Positions 27,168 to 36,846 of a stretch of DNA of 64,000 nucleotides are shown here, piece by piece. Position 1 is the stretch's first letter; each line of letters begins with the position of its first letter. The translations under genes were made by a program, and so were the position numbers. Source of the stretch: Candidatus Solirubrobacter pratensis (lineage in GTDB: Bacteria; Actinomycetota; Thermoleophilia; Solirubrobacterales; Solirubrobacteraceae); the NCBI RefSeq assembly GCF_000425945.1, contig NZ_AUEK01000011.1, positions 229,085-293,084 on the forward strand, written 5' to 3'. Below the pieces are notes generated by a model. The model did not search any database, was not told where the DNA came from, and saw nothing but the letters and a program-made list of their open reading frames with translations.

Positions 27168-28696
27168 CCGAGCGGCTCGGCCAGCTGGCCCGTGTCGACG
27201 AGCTTGGCGCGCAGGTAGTCGAGGAACGGCTCGACGCGCAGCTCCTCCCCCGTCGCGCGGCGCAGGAGCTCGCGCGAGTCGTACTTGCGGCCGTGACGGT
27301 GGATGTTGTCCCGCAGCCATTCGCGCAGCGGCGCGAAGTCGCCCGCGGCGAAGTCGGACTCGATCGCCGGCAGCTGGGCCGAGAGCGCGCCCCACAGCTG
27401 CGCCGCCATCAGGTTGCCCAGCGTGTAGGTCGGGAAGTAGCCGATCATCCCGGAGCCCCAGTGGATGTCCTGCAGCACCCCGTGGACGACGTCGGGCACC
27501 TCGAGGCCGAGCAGCCGCTGCGTCGCCTCGTCCCACGCTTCAGGAAGATCCTTTACGTTCAAACGACCCTCTATCAAGGCAAGCTCGAGCTCGAAGCGGA
27601 GCGCGATGTGGAGGTTGTAGGTCGTCTCGTCGGCCTCGATCCGGATCAGCGAGAGCTCGACGCGGTTGACGGAGCGGTAGAGCCGGTCGGCGTCGAAGCC
27701 CTCGAACGGCTCGCCGAGATGCGCGCGCAGCCGCGGCAGCGCCCACTCGGCGAACGGGCGCGAGCGGCCCACGACGTTCTCCCACAGCCGGCTCTGGGAC
27801 TCGTGCACGCCGAGCCCGGCCGCCTCGGCGAGGGTCGTGCGGTAGTGGCGGGGATCCATCTGCGCCTCGTAGAGCCCGTGGCCGAACTCGTGCAGGCAGG
27901 AGTAGAACGCCATCGCCAGGTCGTCCTCCTCCCAGCGCGTCGTCAGCCGGATGTCGGTGTGGGCCATGCTGCGCGCGAACGGGTGGACGGTGGAGTCGAG
28001 ACGCCAGTGCTCGCGGTCGAAGCCGACGGCGGGAAGGATCTCGTCGATCAGCGCCTTCTGGGCGGCGGCCGGGTGATGGCCGGGCAGCACGCGCTCGCCG
28101 TCGGGGGGCCGCGCGGACGCCGCCACCAGCGGCACGAGCTCGCGCTGCAGGCGCTCGAACAGCGTCCGCAGCTCGGCCGTCGTGAGCCCGGGCTCGAAGT
28201 CGTCGAGCAGGACGTCGTAGGGATGCGCGAACTCGCCGGTGCCGTCGAAACAGGCGGCGTAGCGGTGGCTGAGCTCGATCACGCGCTCCAGCGCCGGCCG
28301 GAAGCGCGCGAAGTCCTTCGCCTCGCGCGCGTGGTGCCAGGCCTCCTGGGCGTGCGAGGCGGCGCTCGACTGCTCGGCGGCCAGCTCGGTCGGCACGCGG
28401 ACCGCCTTGCGATGGTCGCGGCGCAGCGCGGCGACCATCCGGACCTCGTCGGAGTCGGGGTCCGCCGACTGCGCCCACGGCTCCAGCGCGTCGAGCAGCC
28501 GGCCCAGCTCAGGATCGGTCAGGCGGTCGTGCACGATGCGTTCCAGCGCCTCCAGCTGGTCGGCGCGCGCGCCGGCGCCGCCGCGCGGCATCAGCGTGTT
28601 CTGATCCCACAGCAGCAGGCCGGCGACGCCGTTGATGTCGGCGATCTCCCCGGCACGCTCGCGCAGGTTCGCGAGCTCCTTCGGCGCTTCGCTCAC
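27158..28696 (-). CDS. Carboxypeptidase Taq-type metallopeptidase (family M32)
   Basis: A 512-residue cytoplasmic zinc carboxypeptidase. The catalytic motif HEFGH is at about residues 267-271, and the downstream zinc Glu is in [12 protein letters not shown]. Other M32 hallmarks are [33 protein letters not shown] and [18 protein letters not shown]. The length matches the family. The GTG start overlaps the stop of the DivIVA-like gene (GTGA). Its stop codon lies within the uvrA SOS box. Confidence 0.95.
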   Translation of the reverse strand: MSEAPKELANLRERAGEIADINGVAGLLLWDQNTLMPRGGAGARADQLEALERIVHDRLTDPELGRLLDALEPWAQSADPDSDEVRMVAALRRDHRKAVRVPTELAAEQSSAASHAQEAWHHAREAKDFARFRPALERVIELSHRYAACFDGTGEFAHPYDVLLDDFEPGLTTAELRTLFERLQRELVPLVAASARPPDGERVLPGHHPAAAQKALIDEILPAVGFDREHWRLDSTVHPFARSMAHTDIRLTTRWEEDDLAMAFYSCLHEFGHGLYEAQMDPRHYRTTLAEAAGLGVHESQSRLWENVVGRSRPFAEWALPRLRAHLGEPFEGFDADRLYRSVNRVELSLIRIEADETTYNLHIALRFELELALIEGRLNVKDLPEAWDEATQRLLGLEVPDVVHGVLQDIHWGSGMIGYFPTYTLGNLMAAQLWGALSAQLPAIESDFAAGDFAPLREWLRDNIHRHGRKYDSRELLRRATGEELRVEPFLDYLRAKLVDTGQLAEPLGRT

Positions 28697-29298
28697 TGGC
28701 CCGCCCTCGTGTAGACGTCGTCGAGAAGCGCTTCGAGGTCGCCGAGCGCGAAGTGCTCCGCCAGATAGCGGGCCGTCTCCTCGCGCGGCGTGCCGCCGAG
28801 CGCCATGTTGAGCGCGATCAGCCGCGCGCCGGCCTCGTCGGCGCCGGAGTCGACGAGCGGGGCGTCGAGGACGGAAGGCTCCGCGGGCCCCGGCGGCGGC
28901 GCGGAATCGCCCTGGTCCGCGACGCGCTCCTGCAGCTCCGCGAGCCCGGCGCTCAAGCGCTCGCCGCTCGTGCGCAGCGCGTCGAGCAGGCCGCCCAGCT
29001 CGCGCTCGAGCTCGTCCAGGCGCCCGAGCAGCCCGTCGGCGGCGCCGCGCACGCGCGCGACGTGGTCGCCGGCCTCCTCCCCCGCCTTCGCGCGCAGCTC
29101 GGCGGCGCTGCGCTCGGCGGCCTCGAGGATCACGCGCACCTGCTCGGACGTGCCGCTGGAGAGCGGCCGCGCGGCCGCCGGCGCGACGGAGCGCTCGAAC
29201 TCGTCCGCGACCCGGCGCAGGTGCTCGTCGACCGCGGCAGGGTCGTACCCCTTGCGTCCGGTCGGGAAGTCGCGACGCTGGATGGAGTCACGGTCCAC
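28693..29298 (-). CDS. DivIVA-domain coiled-coil protein
   Basis: A 201-residue protein. The N-terminus (IQRRDFPTGRKGYDPAAVDE, then HLRRVADEF) matches the DivIVA membrane-curvature-binding segment with its F-x-x-x-x-R-G-Y-D pattern. A coiled coil spans about residues 55-125 (heptads in ELRAKAGEEAGDHVARV and LDELERELGGLLDAL). The last 45 residues are a separate small helical domain (RLIALNMALGGTPREETARY). Such proteins mark poles or division sites. I start at GTG 29298; the open frame beyond it is not protein-like. It is coupled to the M32 gene by a 4-base overlap. The C-terminal domain is not one I can name. Confidence 0.78.
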   Translation of the reverse strand: MDRDSIQRRDFPTGRKGYDPAAVDEHLRRVADEFERSVAPAAARPLSSGTSEQVRVILEAAERSAAELRAKAGEEAGDHVARVRGAADGLLGRLDELERELGGLLDALRTSGERLSAGLAELQERVADQGDSAPPPGPAEPSVLDAPLVDSGADEAGARLIALNMALGGTPREETARYLAEHFALGDLEALLDDVYTRAGQ

Positions 29299-29342
29299 GG
29301 CTGCGCAGGATAGGACGCAGAGCGCACATGCGCGCCGCGCGC

Positions 29343-30119
29343 TCAGGGCAGGCGGACGCTTCCGTCCGTCCCGCGCACGACGAGCCCGTCCCGCTCGAGC
29401 CCGGCGAGCGCCCGCTCGCGCCGGTCGCCGGCGACGGGGAGCGGCTCGCCGGCCAGCAGCGCCGCGACGATCCGGCCGCGCGCCCAGCGGTCGGTCTGCT
29501 CGAACGGCGTCGTGGCCGCGCGGCGGGCCGCCGGGCCTGGGTGGCCGCCACAGCCGGGCGCGACCGGGCACGCGTCGCAACGCGGGGCGCGCGGGCGGCA
29601 GACGGTCGCGCCGAGCTCCATCATCGCCTGGTTGAACGTCGCCGCGCGCCCGGCCGGCACGAGCTGCTGCGCGCGGGTGCGCAGGGCCGCCTCCGGACGC
29701 GGCCCCTCGCGCCGCGCGAGCACGCGGCGGACGTTCGTGTCGACTGCCGCGACCTGGCGATCCCAAGCGAACGACGCGACGGCGGCCGCGGTGTAGGGAC
29801 CGACTCCCGGCAGCCGCGTGAGATCCTCCGGCCAGCCGCGCTCGGCCACCTCATGCGCCGCCGCCTGCAGCGCGAGCGCACGCCGGTTGTAGCCCAGCCC
29901 GCTCCAGTGGGCGAGGACGTCGCGCACCGGCGCGGCGGCGAGCGCGCCGGGGTCCGGGAAGCGCGCGAGCCAGCGCTCGTAGTACGGGACGACGCGCAAC
30001 GCCTGCGTCTGCTGGAGCATGACCTCGGAGACGAGCAGCGCGTAGGGATCGCGCGTCTCGCGCCACGGCAGGGGCCGGCGGACGCGGTCGTACCACGCGA
30101 GGAGCGCGTCCGTGTCCAT
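29343..30119 (-). CDS. mutY: A/G-specific adenine glycosylase, short form
   Basis: A 258-residue HhH-GPD DNA glycosylase. Catalytic Glu32 is in SEVMLQQTQ. The helix-hairpin-helix is LPGVGPYTAAAV, with Asp127 in VDTNV. The 4Fe-4S loop is C174-x6-C181-x2-C184-x5-C190, the same spacing as in MutY. It removes adenine mispaired with 8-oxoguanine. After the cluster only about 68 residues remain, too few for the NUDIX-like C-terminal domain that reads 8-oxoG in classical MutY. The remnant (RWARGRIVAALLAGEPLP, then a winged-helix-like end) differs. The DGC/PDE gene lies 11 bases upstream on the same strand. Confidence 0.9.
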   Translation of the reverse strand: MDTDALLAWYDRVRRPLPWRETRDPYALLVSEVMLQQTQALRVVPYYERWLARFPDPGALAAAPVRDVLAHWSGLGYNRRALALQAAAHEVAERGWPEDLTRLPGVGPYTAAAVASFAWDRQVAAVDTNVRRVLARREGPRPEAALRTRAQQLVPAGRAATFNQAMMELGATVCRPRAPRCDACPVAPGCGGHPGPAARRAATTPFEQTDRWARGRIVAALLAGEPLPVAGDRRERALAGLERDGLVVRGTDGSVRLP

Positions 30120-30130
30120 GAGAGCGGACG

Positions 30131-32734
30131 CTAGCGGTGGCGGCGGCGGCCGGCGCTCGTGGCCGGCGTCGCGCGGGCGGCGCACCACTCGGCGAGCTCG
30201 CCGGCGGGCACCGGGCGGCTGAGGTGGTAGCCCTGCGCGTACGTGCAGCCCAGGGCGGCGAGGCGGTCCCAGACCGCCTGCGTCTCCACGCCCTCGGCCA
30301 CGACGTCGAGCCCGAGGCTGCGCCCGAGCTCGATCGTGGAGCGCACGATCGTCGCGTCGTCCTCGTCGCGGTCCATCCCACTCACGAACGAGCGGTCGAC
30401 CTTGATCTCGTCCACGGGCAGCCGGCGCAGGTGCGCAAGCGACGAGTAGCCGGTGCCGAAGTCGTCGATCGAGACGCGGATGCCGAGCGCGGCCAGGCGC
30501 TCGAGCACCTGCCGGGTGCGCGCCGGGTCGGCCAGCACGGCCGACTCTGTGATCTCGATCTCGAGCAGCTCGCCCCCGACGCCGTGCCGCGCGAGCAGCG
30601 TCTCCACCTGGGGCGGGAAGTCGGCGTCCATCAGGTTGCGCGTGGAGAGGTTGACGGCGACCGCCAGCCGCAGCCCGCCGTCGAGCCACGCGCGGCACTG
30701 GCGCAGCGCCTCGTCGACCACGTACAGCGCGAGCGGCATGATCAGGCCCGTCTGCTGCACGATCGGGATGAACTGGTCGGGCGGCACGAGCCCTCGTTCC
30801 GGGTGCTGCCAGCGCAGCAACGCCTCGACCGAGCTGACCGAGCCGTCCGCGAGGCTCGCCTTGGGCTGGTAGTGCAGCGTCAGCTCGTGGTCCTCGAGCG
30901 CGCGCCGCAGCTCCCCCACGAGCGTGAGGCGGACCGGGTCGTCGTCGTGGCGGCTGGCCTCGTAGAACGCGACGCCGACGTTCTCCTGCTTGGCGTGGTA
31001 CATGGCGCCGTCGGCGTGCTTGAGCAGCGTCTCGACCTCGAGCCCGTCGCGCGGGAACAGCGCGATCCCGATCGAGGCGTCGACCGACAGCGGGAGCCCC
31101 TGCACGATCACCGGCTCCTGGATCGCCGCGCGCACGCGGCGGGCGGCCGTGATCACGTCGCCGACCGACGTCGGGTCGGGCAGCAGGACGCCGAACTCGT
31201 CGCCGCCGAGGCGCGCGACGGTGTCGGAGGCGCGCAGCATGCCGTCGAGGCGGCGGCCGATCTCGACCAGCAGCGCGTCGCCCGCCGCGTGCCCCAGCGA
31301 GTCGTTGACGTCCTTGAAGCGGTCGAGGTCGAGCATCAGGACGGCGAGGGTCCCGTCCGCGCGACGCGCGCGGTGCAGCGACTGCTCGATGCGGTCGCGG
31401 AACAGCGTGCGGTTCGGCAGGCCGGTCAGGCCGTCGTGCAGCGCCTGGTGGTGGTTGAGCTCGGCCTGCGCGCGCAGCGCCGCCTCCGCCGCCTTGCGCC
31501 GCGTCAGGTCCTGCAGGACGCCGATGATGAAGCCGTCGCCGCCGTCGGTCGCACGGACGACCGACAGCGAGACATCCACCCACACGTCGCCGCCGTCGGG
31601 GCGCACGTAACGGTGCTCGAGCGTGGACCTCAGATCGCCGGCGAGCACGCGATGCGCCCGGTCGGTCGCGGCCTGACGGTCGTCGGCATGGACGAACACG
31701 TCCGCCTTGACGCCGACGAGCTCCTCCTCCGGGCGGCCGAGGAGCTCCTGCAGCGCGCGGTTGGCGCCGAGGATCGTGCCGTCGAGCGCCATCACCATCA
31801 TGCCGGTGAGCGCGTTGGCGAAGACGGCCTCGAAGCGCGCCTTCGCGCGGAACTCCGACGCGCGGCTGACGGCGGCCGAGAGGCCGACGGCGAGCAGCTC
31901 GAGCGCGCGGCGGTCGTCCTCGCCGAGCCGCTCTGTCTCCGAGGCGCTCATCACGTCGAGCGTGGCGACGGGCTCGTCGCCGGTGAAGAGCGGGACGCAG
32001 ATGTGCGACCGGTCGCCGATCTCGGCCTGCCAGCGGCGGTTGATGCGCTCGTCGGCCGCGGCGTCCTCGATCAGCAGCGTGTCGCGCGCGGCGAATGCGA
32101 ACCGCGCGACGGACTCCGCGATCGCGCGGCGCTCGCCGATCCTCGTCGCGATCCCGCGCGCCGCGGCGACGGCCAGCTCGTCGCCGTCGATCAGGCTCAC
32201 CATCGCGCCGTCGGCGTTGGTGAGGTCCATCGCGCGCTCGACGATCAGGTTCATCACGCGATCCAGGTCGAGCCCGGCGGCATCGATGTCGCGCTGGGTC
32301 TCGACCACGCGCGCCAGCCGCTCGTTGTGCATGCGCGCCTCGAGTGCCGAGGACAGCACGCCGGCGAGCAGCTCGAGCACGGCGACGTCGCGCTCGCCGA
32401 ACACGCCGGGGTCGCGGGAGGAGACGATCAGCAGGCCGGCCGGATGCGAGCCGGCGCTCACGGGGACGATCACGACCGAGCGCATGCCGTACTCGCGGCC
32501 GCCCGGGAGGTACGCGCGCGGGTCGGTCTCGACGTCGCGCGAGAGCACGGGCCGGCCCGTGGAGAGCGCCACGCCGCAGAGCCCGCGGTCGCGCGGGGTG
32601 CGGGCGATGCGCTCTTGGATGCCGCACGCGGCGCGCTGCACGAGCTCGCCGTCCTCGAGCATCAGGACGTGCGCGGCGGTGGCGCCGGTCAGCGCGCGCA
32701 TGCGCTCGACGAGCAGGTCGAGCTCGGCCTTCAT
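30131..32734 (-). CDS. GAF-GAF-PAS-GGDEF-EAL c-di-GMP signalling protein
   Basis: An 867-residue soluble protein. Two GAF domains (about 1-145 and 160-310) are followed by a PAS domain (about 325-445) with FIIGVLQDLTRRKAAEAAL at its exit. The diguanylate cyclase has DLDRFKDVNDSLGHAAGD and an intact RLGGDEFG near residue 508. The EAL phosphodiesterase has VEALLRWQHP near 636, EIEITESA, DDFGTGYSSL and EGVET. Both active sites look complete, so it can make and break c-di-GMP in response to ligands or redox state. I start at the ATG at 32734; an upstream frame of 62 codons is low-complexity. It is the only active c-di-GMP enzyme in the window. Confidence 0.93.
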   Translation of the reverse strand: MKAELDLLVERMRALTGATAAHVLMLEDGELVQRAACGIQERIARTPRDRGLCGVALSTGRPVLSRDVETDPRAYLPGGREYGMRSVVIVPVSAGSHPAGLLIVSSRDPGVFGERDVAVLELLAGVLSSALEARMHNERLARVVETQRDIDAAGLDLDRVMNLIVERAMDLTNADGAMVSLIDGDELAVAAARGIATRIGERRAIAESVARFAFAARDTLLIEDAAADERINRRWQAEIGDRSHICVPLFTGDEPVATLDVMSASETERLGEDDRRALELLAVGLSAAVSRASEFRAKARFEAVFANALTGMMVMALDGTILGANRALQELLGRPEEELVGVKADVFVHADDRQAATDRAHRVLAGDLRSTLEHRYVRPDGGDVWVDVSLSVVRATDGGDGFIIGVLQDLTRRKAAEAALRAQAELNHHQALHDGLTGLPNRTLFRDRIEQSLHRARRADGTLAVLMLDLDRFKDVNDSLGHAAGDALLVEIGRRLDGMLRASDTVARLGGDEFGVLLPDPTSVGDVITAARRVRAAIQEPVIVQGLPLSVDASIGIALFPRDGLEVETLLKHADGAMYHAKQENVGVAFYEASRHDDDPVRLTLVGELRRALEDHELTLHYQPKASLADGSVSSVEALLRWQHPERGLVPPDQFIPIVQQTGLIMPLALYVVDEALRQCRAWLDGGLRLAVAVNLSTRNLMDADFPPQVETLLARHGVGGELLEIEITESAVLADPARTRQVLERLAALGIRVSIDDFGTGYSSLAHLRRLPVDEIKVDRSFVSGMDRDEDDATIVRSTIELGRSLGLDVVAEGVETQAVWDRLAALGCTYAQGYHLSRPVPAGELAEWCAARATPATSAGRRRHR

Positions 32735-33080
32735 CCGCGGGTCCACGTGACCGCGATGATCGGCCGCTCGGACGCTCGGTTGAGGAGTCGGGCGCGATGG
32801 ACGTGTCGCGGGGCGCGGCGCCCCTTGGGCGGCGCCGCGCTCCCGCTGTGCATGAGGCCGACCACGCGGCGGAGGAGAGAGGACCGAGCCGAGGGCCTCG
32901 TGCCCGACGCACTCAAGCAAGTCCGGCCGCCGGTCCTGTTACCGGATTGTTCTTCTGATCAACGTCGACACAGGACCTTCACCGTGCGGATCGGGCTCGG
33001 CGGGCACTCTCGGAGGGCGGCGATCGCGCCGGGCGCCGCGCCGGGGCGCGAACGGCGGCGCGCCCTCGCGCGCTCATGCG
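32735..33080. other. 346-base intergenic region with a long GC hairpin
   Basis: The gap upstream of the GGDEF-EAL gene holds a 10-base perfect inverted repeat, GCGCGGCGCC (32813-32822) and GGCGCCGCGC (32831-32840), with an 8-base loop and further outer pairing. No T-run follows on either strand. It may terminate the upstream flippase-like gene or shape the GGDEF-EAL leader. AT-richer sequence around 32940-32965 could hold a promoter. No gene is supported. Confidence 0.45.
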
Positions 33081-34193
33081 TCAGCTGACCGGGATCGTGC
33101 GGCGCACGGTCCCGCGGCCGAGCACGTCGACGGTCTCGCCCGGCGCGCAGGTGGCGATGTCGTGGGCCTCGTCGCGGAGCCGCCTGCGCAGCACCGCGAG
33201 CGCCGGGAGGCCGAGGATGGCCGGGATCGCGAGCAGGAGGCCGCGGTAGGCGAGCACGGCCACGGCGGCGTCGGTGGCGCCGACGCCGTAGAGCACCAGC
33301 GTGCCGATCAGGCCGCCGTCGACGCCGCCGATCCCGCCCGGGATCGGGATCAGGCTCCCGAGCTGGCCGATCAGGTACGCGACGAGGAGCACGCCGACGG
33401 CCGGGACGTCGTTCCCGAACGCCTTGAAGCATGCGCCCAGCATCGCGACGTCGAACAGCAGATACGCCGAGGCGCCCGCGAGGATCGCCCAGTCGCGCGA
33501 GCGCAGGAGCGCGAGTGCTTCGTCGACGCCGTTGCCGACTGCCTCGGCCGCGGCGACGATGCTCGTGCGCATCGAGCGCCGGGCGAGCGCGGCGGCCAGG
33601 TGTCCCGCGGCGAGCGCGAGCGCGATCGCCGCGACCGCGGCGACGGCGGGAATCAGGCCGAGCAGGAAGCTCGGCGAGTGACCCAGCAGACCGGTCGCGA
33701 GCCCGATGCCGCCGAGAGCGAGAAAGCCCACGTTGGCCAGGCTGGTCAGGAGGAAGAAGGCGACCGTCCGGCGGGCGATGTACCGGGCCGGCAGTCCCCC
33801 GCGGCGGAGGATCCACGCGCCGAGCGCGAGGCCGCCGGCGCCACCCACCGAGAGGACCGAGTTGGCGGCGAGCTCGGACAACCCGATCTCGGTGCTCGTC
33901 CGCCAGCTCATGCGGCGGCAGAAGACGCCGCGGAACGCCAGCACGTACCCGGCGCAGGACCCGAGCTGGAGCACCGCCGCGACCGCGAGCCAGCCGGGCC
34001 GGGCGCCGCTGAAGCGATCCCGCAGCGACGCGAGCCCCGGCACGAGCACGACCACCGCCACGACGACGATGACGATCGCCCCGAGGATGAGCAGCGAGCG
34101 CCGCAGTGTGGACGGCGAGAACTCCTCGGGCAGCGGCTCGGCTTCGACGTCGGGCTCGAGATACTCCACGGTCAGGGCCCGATTGCCGGTCAT
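33081..34193 (-). CDS. Flippase-like integral membrane protein (UPF0104/LPG synthase TM family)
   Basis: About 370 residues with roughly eight membrane helices. The signature region is GLSELAANSVLSVGGAGGLALGAW, then LIGQLGSLIPIPGGIGGVDGGLIGTL, matching the transmembrane domain of MprF/AglD-like proteins. That domain moves lipid-linked or aminoacylated lipids. I prefer the ATG at 34193, just ahead of a soluble 40-residue head; a longer frame begins at 34277 but reads through the tandem repeat. An Arg-rich tail follows the last helix. It lies downstream of uvrB on the same strand, with the repeat between them. Confidence 0.8.
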   Translation of the reverse strand: MTGNRALTVEYLEPDVEAEPLPEEFSPSTLRRSLLILGAIVIVVVAVVVLVPGLASLRDRFSGARPGWLAVAAVLQLGSCAGYVLAFRGVFCRRMSWRTSTEIGLSELAANSVLSVGGAGGLALGAWILRRGGLPARYIARRTVAFFLLTSLANVGFLALGGIGLATGLLGHSPSFLLGLIPAVAAVAAIALALAAGHLAAALARRSMRTSIVAAAEAVGNGVDEALALLRSRDWAILAGASAYLLFDVAMLGACFKAFGNDVPAVGVLLVAYLIGQLGSLIPIPGGIGGVDGGLIGTLVLYGVGATDAAVAVLAYRGLLLAIPAILGLPALAVLRRRLRDEAHDIATCAPGETVDVLGRGTVRRTIPVS

Positions 34194-34230
34194 GAGGCGG
34201 CCACCGACTGTAACGCGACGCGCCGCGCCG

Positions 34231-34303
34231 GCCGGCGGCAACGCCCGAGCGGGCGATGACTCGCGGGCCGGCGGCAAACGCCCGGGCGGGCGGTGACCCG
34301 CGG
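34231..34303. repeat. Two tandem 36/37-base repeats, each with a hairpin, downstream of uvrB
   Basis: Unit 1 is 34231-34266 and unit 2 is 34267-34303. They differ at a few positions and both start GCCGGCGGCAA and end CGCGG. Each contains CGCCC-N4-GGGCG, able to form a hairpin. They lie in the 129-base gap after the uvrB stop, so serial terminators are the simplest reading. Confidence 0.6.
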
Positions 34304-34322
34304 ACGGGAGCCGCGCGGCGGG

Positions 34323-36332
34323 CTACTCGGCCGCCGGCGCCGTCGCCAGGTCGAGCTCGCGGCGGAGGTCGCGGATCTCGTCGCGGAGCTTGGCGGCGTA
34401 CTCGAACCGGAGCTCCTCGGCGGCCGCGAGCATCTCCTCCTCGAGCTCGCGCATCGTCTGCTCGATCTCGGCGGGCGCCATGTCGGTGCGCTTCTCGCGC
34501 CTGCGGCGGCCCTTCGTGGGCACCTTGGAGTCCGACATCAGGAACTCCGTGATGTCGGAGATCCCCTTGACGATCGTCTCCGGCGTGATGCCGTGCTCCT
34601 CGTTGTACGCCCTCTGGATCGCGCGGCGGCGGTCGGTCTCCGTGATCGCCTTGCGCATCGCGTCGGTCTCCTTGTCGGCGTACATCAAGACCTTGCCGTC
34701 GACGTTGCGGGCGGCGCGCCCGATCGTCTGGATCAGCGAGGTCTCGCCGCGCAGGAAGCCCTCCTTGTCGGCGTCGAGGATGGCGACAAGGGAGACCTCC
34801 GGCAGATCCAGCCCCTCGCGCAGCAGGTTGACGCCGACCAGCACGTCGTACTCGCCGAGCCGCAGCTCGCGGATGATCTGGATCCGCTCCAGCGTGTCGA
34901 TCTCCGAGTGCAGGTAGCGCACGCGGAAGCCCATCTCGAGCAGGTAGTCCGTCAGGTCCTCGGACATCTTCTTGGTGAGCGTCGTCACCAGCACGCGCTC
35001 GTTGCGGTCCACGCGCTGGCGGACCTCGCCCATCAGGTCGTCGATCTGGTTCCGGGTCTCGCGGACGTCGATCTCGGGATCCACGATCCCCGTCGGGCGC
35101 ACGATCTGCTCGACGATGCGCGACGAGCGCTCGCGCTCATACGCCCCCGGCGTCGCCGACACGAACACCATTTGCGGCGTGATCGAGAGGTACTCCTCGA
35201 ACGTCTGCGGCCGGTTGTCCAGCGCGCTCGGCAGGCGGAAGCCGTAGTCCACGAGCGTCTGCTTGCGCGAGCGGTCGCCCTCGTGCATGCCGCCGATCTG
35301 CGGCACCGTCTGGTGCGACTCGTCGATGAAGCAGACGAAGTCCTTCGGGAAGTAGTCCAGCAGGCAGTACGGCCGCGCGCCCGGCTCACGCCCGTCGAGG
35401 ATGCGCGAGTAGTTCTCGATGCCCGAGCAGAAGCCGACCTCCTTGAGCATCTCCATGTCGTACTGCGTGCGCTGGCGCAGGCGGTGCGACTCCAGCAGCT
35501 TGCCCTCGGCCTCGAGCTGCGCGCAGCGCTCGTTGAGCTCACGCCCGATCTCCGCGACCGCGCGGTCCAACGTGCCTTCCTTGACGTTGTAGTGCGTCGC
35601 GGGCCACACGGCGACGTGCTCGAGGTCGTCCTTGATCAGCTCGCCCGTCAGCGGGTCGAAGTTCTGCAGCCGCTCGACCTCGTCGCCGAACAGCAGGGCC
35701 CGGAACGCGGTCTCCTCATAGGCCGGGAAGACCTCCAGGGTGTCCCCGCGCACACGGAACGTGCCCCGCCCCAGCGCCGTGTCGTTGCGGTTGTACTGCA
35801 GCGAGACGAGCTTGCGCAGCAGCTCGTCGCGGTCCACGTCGCCGCCCTTGACCAGCACCTGGCAGTTCGCGTTGTAGGTCTCCGGCGAGCCGAGGCCGAA
35901 GATGCACGAGACCGAGGCGACGATGATCACGTCGCGGCGCGCGAACAGCGACGCCGTGGCGGCGTGGCGCAGCCGGTCGATCTCCTGGTTGATCGCCGAG
36001 TCCTTCTCGATGTAGAGGTCCTTCGACGGGACGTAGGCCTCGGGCTGGTAGTAGTCGTAGTAGGAGACGAAGTACTCGACCGAGTTGCTCGGGAAGTAGG
36101 TCCGGAACTCGTTGCAGAGCTGCGCCGCGAGCGTCTTGTTGTGGGCGATGATCAGCGCGGGCCGCTGCACCGCCTCGATCGTCGCCGCCATCGTCATCGT
36201 CTTGCCCGTGCCGGTGGCGCCGAGCAGCGTCAGCGCGCGCTCACCCGCCTCTATCCCCTCGGCGAGCGACGTGATCGCGGCCGGCTGATCCGCCGCGGGC
36301 GAATACACGGAATCGAGCTTGAAGGGCGGCAC
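34323..36332 (-). CDS. uvrB: Excinuclease ABC subunit B
   Basis: The 669-residue damage-verification helicase of nucleotide excision repair. Walker [11 protein letters not shown] is near residue 37. The beta-hairpin region [20 protein letters not shown] is near 97. [27 protein letters not shown] and QTIGRAARN are helicase motifs. The C-terminal UVR motif around [15 protein letters not shown] recruits UvrC. GTG at 36332 gives the standard length and start ([15 protein letters not shown]). TATCGT lies exactly 7 bases upstream and an SOS box just beyond, so LexA control of a leaderless transcript is likely. Confidence 0.98.
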   Translation of the reverse strand: MPPFKLDSVYSPAADQPAAITSLAEGIEAGERALTLLGATGTGKTMTMAATIEAVQRPALIIAHNKTLAAQLCNEFRTYFPSNSVEYFVSYYDYYQPEAYVPSKDLYIEKDSAINQEIDRLRHAATASLFARRDVIIVASVSCIFGLGSPETYNANCQVLVKGGDVDRDELLRKLVSLQYNRNDTALGRGTFRVRGDTLEVFPAYEETAFRALLFGDEVERLQNFDPLTGELIKDDLEHVAVWPATHYNVKEGTLDRAVAEIGRELNERCAQLEAEGKLLESHRLRQRTQYDMEMLKEVGFCSGIENYSRILDGREPGARPYCLLDYFPKDFVCFIDESHQTVPQIGGMHEGDRSRKQTLVDYGFRLPSALDNRPQTFEEYLSITPQMVFVSATPGAYERERSSRIVEQIVRPTGIVDPEIDVRETRNQIDDLMGEVRQRVDRNERVLVTTLTKKMSEDLTDYLLEMGFRVRYLHSEIDTLERIQIIRELRLGEYDVLVGVNLLREGLDLPEVSLVAILDADKEGFLRGETSLIQTIGRAARNVDGKVLMYADKETDAMRKAITETDRRRAIQRAYNEEHGITPETIVKGISDITEFLMSDSKVPTKGRRRREKRTDMAPAEIEQTMRELEEEMLAAAEELRFEYAAKLRDEIRDLRRELDLATAPAAE

Positions 36333-36339
36333 CCCGGAA

Positions 36340-36345
36340 ACGATA
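36340..36345 (-). promoter_or_regulatory. Putative -10 of leaderless uvrB transcript
   Basis: TATCGT on the minus strand, 7 bases before the GTG start. With a 17-base spacer the -35 would fall at 36363-36368, inside the SOS box. Confidence 0.5.
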
Positions 36346-36359
36346 GACCGCCCAGCCGA

Positions 36360-36375
36360 CGGAACGTATGTTCGT
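36360..36375 (-). promoter_or_regulatory. LexA/SOS box between uvrB and the USP gene
   Basis: GAAC (36362-36365), GTAT, then GTTC (36370-36373), within CGGAACGTATGTTCGT. It is 28 bases from the uvrB start and 35 bases from the divergent USP start, so LexA could affect both. TATAGA at 36399-36404 is a possible -10 for the USP gene, 6 bases before its ATG. Confidence 0.78.
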
Positions 36376-36410
36376 GCGCTTCGGCACGCGAACGCGGGTA
36401 TAGACGGCAC

Positions 36411-36833
36411 ATGCAGACGATCGTGGTCGCGGCCAAGGCGGGCGCGAGCCAGCCGTGGTTGGCCGACGCCGCCGCCGAGCTGGCGCTGCAGACGGGTGCG
36501 CAGGCCGAGGTGGTCAGCGTCGACGGCGTCGAGATGGAGGCGCTGTCGCCGCTGCCGCGCAGCGAGTACCAGCAGGAGGCGCGCCGCAGCGCGCAGGAGG
36601 TCGCCGAGCGGCTCGCCGGCCAGGGTGTCGAGGCGACCGCCGACGTCCGCCCCGGCAAGGTCGTGCCCGGCATCCTGCTCTACGCCGAGGAGCAGGACGC
36701 CGACCTGATCGTCGTCGGCGCCTCGACTCGCGGCCGGGTTGCGCGCCGGATGCTCGGGGATGTGCCGCTCGAGCTCGTGCAACGCTCGCGCCGGCCCGTG
36801 CTGGTCGTGTCGGCTCCGGTCACCAAGGGGTAG
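36411..36833 (+). CDS. Universal stress protein (UspA family)
   Basis: A 140-residue single-domain USP. The N-terminal strand is [12 protein letters not shown]. The C-terminal ATP-binding-like loop is [20 protein letters not shown], with [12 protein letters not shown] as the last strand. USPs bind nucleotides and modulate stress responses. It is divergent from uvrB and shares the gap with its SOS box. A strong GGAGGAGG before the following permease, 13 bases after this stop, suggests the two are co-transcribed. Confidence 0.87.
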   Translation: MQTIVVAAKAGASQPWLADAAAELALQTGAQAEVVSVDGVEMEALSPLPRSEYQQEARRSAQEVAERLAGQGVEATADVRPGKVVPGILLYAEEQDADLIVVGASTRGRVARRMLGDVPLELVQRSRRPVLVVSAPVTKG

Positions 36834-36846
36834 GAGGAGGCACCTA

